Source of the DNA: Cypionkella sp049896245
GTDB taxonomy: Bacteria > Pseudomonadota > Alphaproteobacteria > Rhodobacterales > Rhodobacteraceae
NCBI RefSeq assembly: GCF_049896245.1
Contig: NZ_JAFCTX010000001.1
Coordinates: 1 to 64,000 of the forward strand
DNA: 64,000 bases
Direction: 5' to 3'
The notes under the pieces are model-generated. The model saw nothing but the letters and a program-made list of their open reading frames with translations, ran no database searches and had not been told where the DNA came from. Below, one piece after another: positions 8,988 to 17,150 of the stretch (position 1 is the first letter of the stretch; each line of letters begins with the position of its first letter). Both the position numbers and the translations under genes were made by a program.

Positions 8988-9914
8988 ATGAGCGTAGAAG
9001 CCAACACCCCCGCCACCCCTGCCCCCAGCCTGCTGGGCGCAAATCTGATCTGCATGGCCTCGATGCTGGTCTGGGCCGCAGGCCTGCCTGCCGCCGATTT
9101 CATCATCCCGCTGCTGCCTGCTGATCAGCTAAGCGCGTTGCGGATGGCGCTTGCGGCCCTCGCCCTGTTGCCGGTCTGGGCGCTGATGGAGGGGCCGGGC
9201 GCATTCCGGCGCGTCAACTGGCTGAAAGGCATCGCCGTCGGCAGCCTGATCGGCTTAGGCGCATGGTTTTTGATTCAGGGTCAAGCCCGGGGTGGCGCGG
9301 TGACCGCAGCGGTGATCTCGGCCACGCTGCCGGTGGTTGGCATCGCGATGGAGGTCGTGCTGGATGGCCGCAAACTGAGCGTCGCGCTGGTGCTTGGTCT
9401 GCTTTTGTCGCTGGCCGGGGGAATGATGGCGCTGGATTTCAAAGCCGGTGGCATGTCGATGGGTTTTGGCGCGCTTTTGTGCTTCGGATCGGTGCTGTCT
9501 TTCACCTTGGGCTCCCGCCTGACCGTCACCGCCTTCCCCGGCGTCTCGCCCATCGGCCGCACCGCGCTGACAATTTCAGGGGCTGCGATTGCGGTCTCCA
9601 CCGTGGCGGCTCTGGGCATAGCCTTTGGCACCCCGCCACCAGATTTCAGCGCTTGGGGCTGGAAAGAAACCCTTGCCCTGCTGGCCTTCTCGGTCGGATC
9701 ACTGGGGATAAGTCAGCTGATGTGGATCATGTCGGTGGAGAAACTCGGCATCGGCCTGTCGGGCCTGCATATCAACGCAGCCCCCTTCTACGTCATGATC
9801 ATCCTGTTTCTGCTCGGCGGGCGCTGGGATTGGGGCCAAGCCGCCGCGGCCTGCCTTGTGGCCTTCGGTGTGCTGATCGCGCAGGGTATCATCCCCTTGG
9901 GGCGGAGAGCCTGA
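8988..9914 (+). CDS. EamA/DMT-family transporter
   Basis: A 308-residue inner-membrane protein with about ten hydrophobic helices in two repeated halves of five, the EamA (drug/metabolite transporter) plan. Typical features are the LRMALAALALLPVWALMEGPGAFRR segment after helix two and the second-half GLHINAAPFYVMIILFLLGG. Such proteins usually export amino acids or other metabolites. The substrate is unknown. The stop is two bases before the start of the cytochrome P450 gene, so the two are probably translated from one mRNA, which could link the transporter to a product or substrate of the P450 (inference). Confidence 0.85.
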   Translation: MSVEANTPATPAPSLLGANLICMASMLVWAAGLPAADFIIPLLPADQLSALRMALAALALLPVWALMEGPGAFRRVNWLKGIAVGSLIGLGAWFLIQGQARGGAVTAAVISATLPVVGIAMEVVLDGRKLSVALVLGLLLSLAGGMMALDFKAGGMSMGFGALLCFGSVLSFTLGSRLTVTAFPGVSPIGRTALTISGAAIAVSTVAALGIAFGTPPPDFSAWGWKETLALLAFSVGSLGISQLMWIMSVEKLGIGLSGLHINAAPFYVMIILFLLGGRWDWGQAAAACLVAFGVLIAQGIIPLGRRA

Positions 9915-9916
9915 AC

Positions 9917-11116
9917 ATGGCCGGCCTAAACACGCTGCACCAATCGCCGCTAGACTCCGCTTTTGTGCAAAACCCCTATCCGTTCTATGAGACCGCCCGC
10001 AGCCTTGGCCCATTCTTCCATTGGGCCGAGTATAACATGGCCTGTACCGGCAATGCCGCCGCCACCAGTGCAATCTTCCGTGACCGCCGCTTTGGTCGTG
10101 AGGCCCCAACTGAGCTGGCCCCGAAAATCCCCGACCATCTGAAACCGTTCTACGCGGTTGAGGCCCATTCGATGCTGGAACTGGAACCACCCCGCCACAC
10201 CCGACTGCGCGGTCTGGTGCTGCGCGCCTTCACCTCGCGCCGCATCGCCGCGCTGCAGCCCGAGATCGAAGCTCTGACCCATCAGCTGATCGACAGCTTC
10301 CCCGCAGGCCCGTTCGATCTGCTGGCGCGGTTCGGACAGAAGCTGCCCGTGATCATCATCGCCCGCCTGCTCGGTGTGCCGGAATCCATGTCCGACGATC
10401 TGCTGAAATGGTCCAACGCCATGGTCGGCATGTATATGGCGGGCCCAGCCGATCCTATCGCACGCCGCGCCCGCGAAGACCGCGCGATTGCGGCGACGGA
10501 AAGCTTCGTCGCCTTCATGCGGCAATATGTCGAGGCCAGCCGCCAAGACCCGCGCGACGATCTGATCACTTCACTGATCGCCGCCGAAGAAGCGGGCGAA
10601 AAGCTGACCACCGATGAGTTGATCACCACCTGCATCCTGCTGCTGAACGCGGGGCATGAGGCCACCGTCCACACCATCGGCAATGGCGTGAAAACCCTGC
10701 TGCAAACCGGGCATACTGTCACCGCTGAGAACGCCGGGACCTGCATCGAGGAAATCCTGCGCTTCGATCCCGCCCTGCATATGTTCAACCGCTGGGCCTA
10801 TGAAGATATCGAGGTGATGGGCCACAGCTTTCATCGCGGCGACCAAGTTGCGCTTTTGCTGGCAGCCGCCAACCGAGACCCCGGCGTTTGGGAGAACCCC
10901 GACCACTTCCAACCAAACCGCCCCGCAAAACCGCATGTCAGCTTCGGCGCAGGCCTGCATTTCTGCGTCGGCGCGCCCCTCGCCCGGCTGGAGTTGCAAG
11001 CCGCCCTGCCGATCCTGTTCCAGCGCCTGCCGAAACTGCGGCTGGTGGAGGCTCCGGTTTACGGCGATGTCTATCACTTCCACGGACTGACCAAGTTGAT
11101 GGTGCGGGCAGATTAG
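9917..11116 (+). CDS. cytochrome P450
   Basis: A 399-residue soluble bacterial P450 monooxygenase. Heme ligand Cys350 sits in FGAGLHFCVGAPLARLE, the I-helix oxygen-activation motif is LLNAGHEAT, and EEILRFDP corresponds to the K-helix ExxR. The length is typical of class I enzymes that need an external ferredoxin and reductase; neither is adjacent. The ATG at 9917 follows the EamA stop by two bases; a longer same-frame opening upstream overlaps that gene and is not real. The substrate cannot be inferred; biotransformation of a small hydrophobic molecule is the family's usual role. Confidence 0.93.
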   Translation: MAGLNTLHQSPLDSAFVQNPYPFYETARSLGPFFHWAEYNMACTGNAAATSAIFRDRRFGREAPTELAPKIPDHLKPFYAVEAHSMLELEPPRHTRLRGLVLRAFTSRRIAALQPEIEALTHQLIDSFPAGPFDLLARFGQKLPVIIIARLLGVPESMSDDLLKWSNAMVGMYMAGPADPIARRAREDRAIAATESFVAFMRQYVEASRQDPRDDLITSLIAAEEAGEKLTTDELITTCILLLNAGHEATVHTIGNGVKTLLQTGHTVTAENAGTCIEEILRFDPALHMFNRWAYEDIEVMGHSFHRGDQVALLLAAANRDPGVWENPDHFQPNRPAKPHVSFGAGLHFCVGAPLARLELQAALPILFQRLPKLRLVEAPVYGDVYHFHGLTKLMVRAD

Positions 11117-11141
11117 GGGCCAGCCCCTCGCCCTTTGGGCT

Positions 11142-11223
11142 CACCCCGGGATATTTAGACCAATGTGAAAGCCCATTTTGGTGTGCTTATCTTTCACATT
11201 GGAACAAATATCCTCAGGGGGTG
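11142..11223. repeat. facing pair of dispersed motif copies between convergent genes
   Basis: Two diverged copies of the dispersed motif face each other: 11146-11171 (GGGATATTT...CCAATGTGAAAG) and 11191-11218 (CTTTCACATTGG...AAATATCCTC). The outer CACCCC/GGGGTG bases can also pair. The pair sits exactly between the convergent P450 and Lrp genes, giving each gene a copy in the same orientation at its 3' end. Confidence 0.8.
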
Positions 11224-11234
11224 AGGCGAAGCCG

Positions 11235-11253
11235 AGGGGGCAGAATGCCCCCT
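11235..11253. terminator. hairpin between convergent P450 and Lrp genes
   Basis: AGGGGGCA, GAA loop, TGCCCCCT: a perfect 8-bp GC-rich stem. There is no strong U-run, so it may act as a transcript end or 3' stabiliser rather than a classical intrinsic terminator. Confidence 0.5.
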
Positions 11254-11283
11254 GAAATTCGCCCTATTGAATTTCGCTTGGCA

Positions 11284-11745
11284 CTACAGCGGCAAAACCG
11301 TCGTCGCCTTGATTTCTTCCATGCTTAAAAGCGCCGTCACGTTATAGATCTTCACTTCCGAAATCAGCGCCTGATAAAACGTGTCATAGGCCCGCGCGTT
11401 TTTCACCCGCACCTTCAGGATATAGTCAATATCCCCCGCCAGCCGATGCGCCTCCAGCACTTCTGGACGCGAGCGCAGCACCTGCAAAAACTTGCGCTGC
11501 CAGTCGGCTTCATGCTCGGATGTGCGGATCAGCACGAAGAAACACGCCTCCAACCCCAGACTTTCGGCATCAAGCAATGCCGTCTGCTTCAGGATCACCC
11601 CCTGCTCGCGCATCCGCCTTATGCGGTTCCACACCGGGGTTTTGGACGACCCCACCTTGCGGGCGATTTCATCCAACGACTGCTCGGCATCCTCTTGCAA
11701 CTCGGCAAGAATTTTCCGATCCAACTCATCCAACTGGGCCGCCAT
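11284..11745 (-). CDS. Lrp/AsnC family transcriptional regulator
   Basis: A 153-residue feast/famine regulator: N-terminal helix-turn-helix (LDELDRKILAELQED, then SLDEIARKVGSSKTPVWNRIRRM) and C-terminal RAM ligand domain (GDIDYILKVRVKNARAYDTFYQAL). It is divergent from the sulfur-assimilation operon starting at 11981, with 235 bp between them. Control of that operon in response to a sulfur amino acid is a reasonable inference from the arrangement, not shown by sequence. Confidence 0.92.
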   Translation of the reverse strand: MAAQLDELDRKILAELQEDAEQSLDEIARKVGSSKTPVWNRIRRMREQGVILKQTALLDAESLGLEACFFVLIRTSEHEADWQRKFLQVLRSRPEVLEAHRLAGDIDYILKVRVKNARAYDTFYQALISEVKIYNVTALLSMEEIKATTVLPL

Positions 11746-11980
11746 TCGCCAGACACCTTGCTTTGCGGAAATTCATTCCATTCCGCCCGAGTATCGGAAC
11801 ATTCTTCCTTATCCGCAAGGGGGACTGGCGAAAACAGGGGAAAATATCCTATATTGAGCGGGTAAAACAACGCGATCACGCCACGACCTGCCCAACTGCC
11901 CTTGCAGGACGTCGCGCGATCCACTACCGCCTCGCGGCAACCAACACCGCCACACCGAGCACTCCCAAAGGGACACAAGC

Positions 11981-12304
11981 ATGAGCCGCCAGTTTATCCC
12001 GAAAGTCGTCACCGCCAATGATTTGCGGCAAGGCGACGTGGTCTATCTCACCGCCGATGACCGCTGGAGCCGCCAGCACCACGAGGCCGAGTTGATCGAA
12101 GACGAAGCTCATGCCCAAATCCGCCTGCTGTTCGGTGCTGCCCAACGCAATGTGATCGTCGGCGCTTACCTCGCCGATGCCAAGGCCGGGCCCAACGGCC
12201 CCGAGCCGGTGCATTTCCGCGAGGCGTTCCGCACCCGTGGCCCGTCGAACTATGCGCATGGCAAGCAAGTTGAGGGCAAGCAAGTGGATCTCTACCATGT
12301 ATAG
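11981..12304 (+). CDS. DUF2849 protein, first gene of the sulfite-reduction operon
   Basis: A 107-residue protein beginning MSRQFIPKVVTANDLRQGDVVYLT, characteristic of DUF2849, which occurs beside sulfite reductase genes in alphaproteobacteria. AAAGGGA precedes the ATG. Its end overlaps the start of the sulfite reductase by 8 bases (12297-12304), so the two are probably translationally coupled. Function is unknown; a role in siroheme or electron supply to the reductase is guesswork. A siroheme synthase gene, often found just before it, is missing here. Confidence 0.82.
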   Translation: MSRQFIPKVVTANDLRQGDVVYLTADDRWSRQHHEAELIEDEAHAQIRLLFGAAQRNVIVGAYLADAKAGPNGPEPVHFREAFRTRGPSNYAHGKQVEGKQVDLYHV

Positions 12305-13967
12305 CTACTCCGACTTCGACGAATCTTTTGTGCGCGCCCGCGTTGCGCAATTTTCCGATCAGGTCAGCCGCCGTCTGGATGGCAGCCTGACCGAGGATGA
12401 ATTCCGCCCGCTGCGCCTGATGAACGGGCTCTATCTGCAATTGCACGCCTACATGCTGCGCGTCGCCATCCCCTACGGCACTTTGAACCCCAACCAGATG
12501 CGCCAACTCGCGCTGATTGCCGACACTTGGGATAAAGGCTACGGCCACTTTACCACAAGGCAGAACATCCAGTTCAACTGGCCAAAACTGCCCGAGGTGC
12601 CCGCGATCCTTAGCGCCTTGGCCGATGTTGAAATGCACGCAATCCAAACCTCTGGCAACTGCGTGCGCAACGTCACCGCCGACCATTTCGCCGGTGCCGC
12701 CGCGGATGAGATCGAAGACCCGCGCCCCTATGCCGAACTGCTGCGTCAGTGGTCCACCGACCACCCGGAATTCCAATTCCTGCCGCGCAAATTCAAAATC
12801 GCCGTCAATGGCAGCCCCAACGACCGCGCCGTGACCAAAGCCCATGACATCGGCCTGCGCATGGTGCGTAATGCGCAAGGTGAGCCCGGCTTTGAAGTCA
12901 TGGTCGGCGGTGGCCTTGGCCGCACCCCGATGATCGCCTTCACCGTCCGCGATTTCTTGCCCATCGCCGACCTGCTGCCCTACGTCGAGGCGGTGCTGTC
13001 AGTCTACAACGTGCTGGGCCGCCGCGATAACAAATACAAAGCCCGCATCAAGATCACCGTGCATGAGACTGGCCGGGATGAGATTTCCCGGATGATCGAA
13101 GAACGCTTCCTCGAAACCCGCTTGCAATTTGGTGGTGCCGACCAGATTTTGCTGGATGACATCCGTGCAGCCTTCGCCCCCCCGGCGTTCCGCAACGCGC
13201 CGACCGATGGCTACGACGCGTTCTACAAAGCCGACCCGTCTTTCCGCGCTTGGGTCGATACCAACCTCGCCCAGCACCGCAATGACCAGTATTCTATCGT
13301 CACCATTTCGGTGAAAGCCCACGGCGAAACCCCCGGTGATGCGACAAGCGCCCAAATGCGCGTCATGGCTGATCTGGCGGAAAAATACGGCCACAGTGAC
13401 CTGCGCATCAGCCACGAGCAGAACGTCATCCTGCCGCATGTCCATAAATCCGACCTGCCCGCCGTCCATGCGGCCCTGACCCAAGCTGGCTTGGGGACCG
13501 CCAACGTCGGCCTGCTTTCCGATATCATCGCCTGCCCCGGCATGGATTATTGCGCTTTGGCCACCGCCCGCTCGATCCCCGTGGCACAAGAAATCGCGCT
13601 GCGGTTTGAGGAACTCAAACTTGAACACGACGTAGGCCCGCTGAAAATCAAAATCTCCGGCTGCATCAACGCCTGCGGCCACCACCATGTCGGCCATATC
13701 GGCATCTTGGGGCTGGACCGCGCAGGCGTGGAAAACTACCAGATCACCCTGGGCGGTGACGGCACCGAAACCGCCGCGATTGGCGAAAAAACTGGCCCCG
13801 GTTTTGCCTATGACGAGATCGTCCCCGCCATCGAGCGGATCATCCGCGCTTACCTCGCCATCCGCGAGGATGCGTCGGAAACCTTCCTGCAAACCTACCG
13901 CCGCGCAGGTTTCGCCCCCTTCAAATCAGCGCTGTATGACGTTGAAGGCGGCCGTGATGCCGCGTGA
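12297..13967 (+). CDS. cysI: ferredoxin-type nitrite/sulfite reductase (siroheme, 4Fe-4S)
   Basis: A 556-residue siroheme enzyme with two tandem NIR/SIR ferredoxin-like halves. The 4Fe-4S/siroheme cysteines are Cys413 and Cys419 (CPGMDYC) and Cys456 and Cys460 (CINAC, within SGCINACGHHH). The siroheme-binding arginine region YGHFTTRQNIQFNW is near residue 80. In this setting, with an APS reductase and a flavin reductase downstream, it should reduce sulfite to sulfide by six electrons. It lacks an attached flavoprotein domain, fitting electron delivery from a separate donor. I use the ATG at 12297 inside the end of the DUF2849 gene. A nitrite reductase role is less likely in this context. Confidence 0.93.
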   Translation: MYSYSDFDESFVRARVAQFSDQVSRRLDGSLTEDEFRPLRLMNGLYLQLHAYMLRVAIPYGTLNPNQMRQLALIADTWDKGYGHFTTRQNIQFNWPKLPEVPAILSALADVEMHAIQTSGNCVRNVTADHFAGAAADEIEDPRPYAELLRQWSTDHPEFQFLPRKFKIAVNGSPNDRAVTKAHDIGLRMVRNAQGEPGFEVMVGGGLGRTPMIAFTVRDFLPIADLLPYVEAVLSVYNVLGRRDNKYKARIKITVHETGRDEISRMIEERFLETRLQFGGADQILLDDIRAAFAPPAFRNAPTDGYDAFYKADPSFRAWVDTNLAQHRNDQYSIVTISVKAHGETPGDATSAQMRVMADLAEKYGHSDLRISHEQNVILPHVHKSDLPAVHAALTQAGLGTANVGLLSDIIACPGMDYCALATARSIPVAQEIALRFEELKLEHDVGPLKIKISGCINACGHHHVGHIGILGLDRAGVENYQITLGGDGTETAAIGEKTGPGFAYDEIVPAIERIIRAYLAIREDASETFLQTYRRAGFAPFKSALYDVEGGRDAA

Positions 13968-14706
13968 TTTCCCCGCAGGTTCGGTCGCCGAGCGCGTCAC
14001 GGCGCTGAACGCCCGCTACAAACATCATGCCGCCACCTCGGTGCTGGAACATGCGCTGAAGGATGATGATCTGGGCCAAGTGGCGCTGGTGTCCTCCTTC
14101 GGCGCTGAATCCGTGGTGCTGCTACATCTGGTGTCAGTGATAGCACCCGAAACCCCGGTGTTGTTCATCGACACCCGCATGCTGTTCCAGGAAACCCTCG
14201 ACTACCAGCGCGAGCTGGCCGAGAAACTCCACCTCTGCGACGTGCGCACCATCCGCGCCAACCCGGCACGGCTGAACTTTGAAGACCCCGACAACACCCT
14301 GCACCAGTTCAACACCGATGCTTGCTGTGCCGTGCGCAAGGTCGAACCCTTGGAACGCGCCTTGGCCCCGTTCGATGGCTGGATCACCGGACGCAAGCGC
14401 TTCCAAGGCGCGACCCGGCAAGCGGTGGAATTCTTCGAGGCCGAGGGCGACACCCGCATCAAGGTCAACCCACTTGCCCATTGGGGCCGTGACGATCTGG
14501 AAGAATACATCGTCAACAACCGCCTGCCGCGTCACCCGCTGGTGGCCCAAGGTTATCCTTCCATCGGTTGCACCCCCTGCACCAGCAAAGTCGCCCCCGG
14601 CGAAGACCCCCGCTCGGGCCGCTGGCGCGGGCAGGACAAAACCGAATGTGGCATCCATTTTATCAATGGCAAAGCCGTCCCGATCAGAAAGGATACCGCC
14701 GCATGA
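13957..14706 (+). CDS. cysH: phosphoadenylyl/adenylyl-sulfate reductase, Fe-S APS type
   Basis: A 249-residue PP-loop reductase (SSFGAESVVLLH near residue 47). It has the four cluster cysteines of the APS reductase type: Cys123-Cys124 (ACCAVRK) and Cys205/Cys208 (GCTPCT), plus the catalytic Cys231 in ECGIH. E. coli-type PAPS reductases lack the CC...CxxC set, so this enzyme most likely reduces APS directly to sulfite with a 4Fe-4S cluster. The start overlaps the cysI end by 11 bases and its end overlaps the next gene in ATGA, a tightly coupled operon. Confidence 0.93.
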   Translation: MPRDFPAGSVAERVTALNARYKHHAATSVLEHALKDDDLGQVALVSSFGAESVVLLHLVSVIAPETPVLFIDTRMLFQETLDYQRELAEKLHLCDVRTIRANPARLNFEDPDNTLHQFNTDACCAVRKVEPLERALAPFDGWITGRKRFQGATRQAVEFFEAEGDTRIKVNPLAHWGRDDLEEYIVNNRLPRHPLVAQGYPSIGCTPCTSKVAPGEDPRSGRWRGQDKTECGIHFINGKAVPIRKDTAA

Positions 14707-15107
14707 GCGTCCTCGTCACCGATCAGGGCTTTTCGCCCGCCCCCGAAGTCAACGCCGTGACCTTGGCCGATATCGCCAGCCACCACGGCACGGTGGACCT
14801 GCTCCACACTGACGCCCCCGAAGCCCTGCTGCCTTACCTCGCCGACCTCACCCTGATCCGCATCGCCTTCCCGGCGTTCTCGGATGGCCGAGCCTTCACC
14901 ATCGGCCACCGCCTGCGCGCGCTGGGATACGAAGGCCATCTGCGCGCCATGGGCCCGGTGATCGCCGATCAATATCCGATGGCGCGGCGCATTGGCTTTG
15001 ACGATGTGGAAATCCCCGATGAGATGGCCGCCCGCCAGCCCGAGGCGCAGTGGAAATCCCGCGCCGACTGGAAGGCGCACGACTACCAAGCCCGCCTGCG
15101 CGCTTAA
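14703..15107 (+). CDS. DUF934 family protein of the cys operon
   Basis: A 134-residue protein with the DUF934 core LTLIRIAFPAFSDGRAFTIGHRLRALGYEGHLRAMGPVIADQYPMARRIGFD. The family is found almost only next to sulfite reductase and APS/PAPS reductase genes. Its start shares the ATGA of the cysH stop. Molecular function is unknown; an accessory in sulfite reduction is the usual guess. Confidence 0.88.
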   Translation: MSVLVTDQGFSPAPEVNAVTLADIASHHGTVDLLHTDAPEALLPYLADLTLIRIAFPAFSDGRAFTIGHRLRALGYEGHLRAMGPVIADQYPMARRIGFDDVEIPDEMAARQPEAQWKSRADWKAHDYQARLRA

Positions 15108-15225
15108 GCCCAATTTCCCCGCCCCAAGTATCGGCTCTATAATATTGCTAATCTCTGCCAGGTTTTTGTTTACGAAAGCCTGAAATATTTGTATGTATAC
15201 GAACGAAATAAACGAGAGAGCCCGC

Positions 15226-16047
15226 ATGTCCTCCTCCGCCGAAGCAACCATCGCCCCCGCCAAACCGCACCTGCCCGATGCGCAAACCGTCACAGCGGTG
15301 AAGCACTGGACCGACCGTCTGTTTTCCTTCCGCGTCAGTCGCCCCAAAACCCTGCGGTTTCGCTCGGGTGAGTTTGTGATGATCGGCCTGATGGGCGACA
15401 CCGGCAAACCGCTGCTGCGCGCCTACTCCATCGCTTCCCCGGCTTGGGATGAGGAGTTGGAGTTCTACTCGATCAAAGTGCCGGACGGTCCGCTGACCTC
15501 GAAACTGCAACACATCCAAGTCGGCGATGAGATCATCCTGCGCCCGAAACCCGTCGGCACCCTTGTGCATGACGCGCTGCTGCCCGGCAAACGCCTGTGG
15601 CTTCTGTCCACCGGCACCGGCTTTGCCCCCTTTGCGAGCCTGCTGCGCGAGCCGGAAACCTACGAGAAATACGACCAGGTCATAATGATGCACACCTGCC
15701 GCGAAGTCGCCGAACTCGCCTACGGTCAGGCCCTCGTCGAAAGCCTCGCCGAAGACCCGCTGATCGGCGAATTGGTCGCAGGCAAACTGCGCTACTACCC
15801 CACCACCACCCGCGAGCCATTCCACCACATGGGCCGCGTCACCGATAACCTCGCCTCGGGCAAGGTGTTCACCGACCTCGGCCTGCCAAAAATGAACCCC
15901 GAGGAAGACCGCGCCATGGTCTGCGGCAGCCTTGCCTTCAACGTCGATGTCAAAACCATCCTCGAAGGTTTTGGCCTACACGAAGGTGCAAACTCTGACC
16001 CCAAGCAATTCGTGGTCGAAAAAGCCTTCGTCGGCGACGGCATCTGA
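15226..16047 (+). CDS. fpr: ferredoxin-NADP reductase
   Basis: A 273-residue FNR. FAD-binding motif LRAYSIASPAWDEELEFYSIKV, NADP-binding STGTGFAPFASLLREP, and the C-terminal VCGSLAFNVDVKTIL and VEKAFVGDGI are all present. It transfers electrons between NADPH and ferredoxin or flavodoxin, so here it can feed the siroheme reductase upstream. The start at 15226 has GAGAG upstream; the frame opens 33 bases earlier. The 118 bp gap from DUF934 is larger than other gaps in the operon and AT-rich, so a separate promoter is possible. Confidence 0.93.
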   Translation: MSSSAEATIAPAKPHLPDAQTVTAVKHWTDRLFSFRVSRPKTLRFRSGEFVMIGLMGDTGKPLLRAYSIASPAWDEELEFYSIKVPDGPLTSKLQHIQVGDEIILRPKPVGTLVHDALLPGKRLWLLSTGTGFAPFASLLREPETYEKYDQVIMMHTCREVAELAYGQALVESLAEDPLIGELVAGKLRYYPTTTREPFHHMGRVTDNLASGKVFTDLGLPKMNPEEDRAMVCGSLAFNVDVKTILEGFGLHEGANSDPKQFVVEKAFVGDGI

Positions 16048-16057
16048 CGCCAAGCTA

Positions 16058-16143
16058 TTTCATCTGTTCTTAAATATCCCCGCCGGAGGCATCCGACATA
16101 GGCATCAGGAGCCTCCGGCGGGGATATTTAAGAACAGATGAAA
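16058..16143. repeat. perfect 33-bp inverted repeat built from two dispersed-motif copies
   Basis: Arms 16058-16090 and 16111-16143 are exact reverse complements over 33 bp, with a 20-base loop. Each arm is a full copy of the dispersed motif (AAATATCCCCGCCGGAGGC plus a CATCTGTTCTT flank). It lies 10 bp after the fpr stop and just before the toxin-antitoxin promoter. A transcript would fold into an exceptionally stable hairpin. Confidence 0.95.
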
Positions 16144-16162
16144 CCCCAAGAGCCCACGCCCT

Positions 16163-16200
16163 TTGACTTTCCGCGCCGATTGACATATATATCAGTCAAT
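16163..16200 (+). promoter_or_regulatory. promoter and operator of the RES toxin-antitoxin operon
   Basis: TTGACT (16163-16168), a 17-base spacer and TATATA (16186-16191) form a near-consensus sigma-70 promoter. A perfect palindrome with arms ATTGAC and GTCAAT (16179-16200) covers the -10 region. It is well placed for autorepression by the antitoxin or the TA complex. GGAG at 16207-16212 and the antitoxin ATG at 16217 follow. Confidence 0.7.
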
Positions 16201-16216
16201 CCGTATGGAGGTCACG

Positions 16217-16567
16217 ATGAACATCCTCGCCTTTGCCGATCATTCCCTGTTCCAGCCCCGGCTGCTGGCCGAGGAATGGCTGACCACTCAAGATGAAATC
16301 GCCCGAACCGCAGGTCTTGGCCGCGATGCGATTGCGCGCAAGGATCGCTTGGCCTCGGCGAAAACCCAAACCCGGTTGCGCGAGATGGTCGAAATCATCA
16401 ACCGCCTCACCCCGCGCTTTGGCTCCGGTCTGGTGGCCTATGCGTGGTTCCGCTCGGAACCGCTGCCCGGCTTTGGTGGCCTGACCCCGGCGCGGCTGCT
16501 GCAGGATGGCAAGGCGGCTGCGGTGATGGACTATATCGACGCGGTGGATGCGGGCGGCTTTGCCTGA
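16217..16567 (+). CDS. Xre/MbcA/ParS-type antitoxin (DUF2384)
   Basis: A 116-residue antitoxin of the Xre-RES systems. The middle has a divergent helix-turn-helix-like region (EEWLTTQDEIARTAGLGRDAIARKDRLAS) and the C-terminus the toxin-binding MbcA/ParS/Xre domain (MVEIINRLTPRFGSGLVAYAWFRSEPLPGFGGLTPARLLQDGKAAAVMDYIDAV). It should bind and neutralise the downstream RES toxin and repress its own promoter. GGAGGT supports the ATG at 16217 rather than 16205. The end overlaps the toxin start by 20 bases. Confidence 0.88.
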   Translation: MNILAFADHSLFQPRLLAEEWLTTQDEIARTAGLGRDAIARKDRLASAKTQTRLREMVEIINRLTPRFGSGLVAYAWFRSEPLPGFGGLTPARLLQDGKAAAVMDYIDAVDAGGFA

Positions 16568-17057
16568 TCCCTCGACCAGCTGCCAAGGCCCGCTCTACCG
16601 CGCCCTCAACCCGATCTGGGCGCGTGACCCGCTGTCGGGTGAGGGTGCAAAACGCCACGGCGGCCGCTTTAACGCCAAGGGTCGCGCAGCGCTTTACACC
16701 GCGATGACCGTGATGGACGCCGTGGCCGAGGCCAACCAGATCGGCCGCCCATTTGAACCTGTGACGCTGGTCAGCTACGACGCCGATCTTGTACAGATCT
16801 TCGACAGCCTAAACCCGGCACATCTCGCAGCCCATGGCATCGCCGCCGCCGATCTTGCCGCCGATGACTGGCGCTTGCAGATGATGGCGCAGGGCCGCTC
16901 AAAGGCGCAAGATATCACCGAAGCCCTGATCGCCGCTGGCTACACCGGCCTGATCGCGCCGTCCTTCGCCAAAGGCGGCCCGCCCGGCGCGCGCAATCTG
17001 GTGCTGTGGCAGTGGCCCAGTCTCAAGCTGATCGACACCGAGCACCGCCTGCAATGA
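16548..17057 (+). CDS. RES-domain toxin
   Basis: A 169-residue RES-family toxin. Recognisable parts are LYRAL (Arg18), GGRFNAKGRAALYTA (Tyr50) and a Glu at 61, matching the R-Y-E set expected for the NAD-degrading pocket, then late SLNPAHL, GYTGLIAPS and ARNLVLW blocks. Characterised relatives (MbcT, and other Xre-RES toxins) deplete NAD+. The start lies inside the antitoxin gene, so production is coupled. There is no sign of truncation, so the module looks intact. Confidence 0.9.
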   Translation: MRAALPDPSTSCQGPLYRALNPIWARDPLSGEGAKRHGGRFNAKGRAALYTAMTVMDAVAEANQIGRPFEPVTLVSYDADLVQIFDSLNPAHLAAHGIAAADLAADDWRLQMMAQGRSKAQDITEALIAAGYTGLIAPSFAKGGPPGARNLVLWQWPSLKLIDTEHRLQ

Positions 17058-17060
17058 AAA

Positions 17061-17089
17061 GGCCGCGCTCGGGTTTCCCCGGCGCGGCC
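17061..17089. terminator. terminator shared by the RES toxin and the Ala-rich gene
   Basis: GGCCGCGC and GCGCGGCC enclose a second CGGG/CCCG stem with a TTTC loop, three bases after the toxin stop. On the minus strand the stem is followed by TTTTC, giving an intrinsic-type terminator for the convergent gene ending at 17141. Confidence 0.7.
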
Positions 17090-17094
17090 CGATC

Positions 17095-17150
17095 TTGCCC
17101 TAAGGCGAAGATTACATGCCCTTTTGCCCTAAGGCAAAAATTACATGCCC
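17095..17150. repeat. 27-bp tandem duplication of a gene tail
   Basis: Copies 17095-17121 and 17124-17150, period 29, differ at three positions. Each contains TTACATGCCC, the complement of the last two codons and stop of the Ala-rich gene, plus its following TTTTGCC/GGCAAAA hairpin. The second stop is untranslated, so this is a duplicated stop-plus-hairpin tail. Confidence 0.85.
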
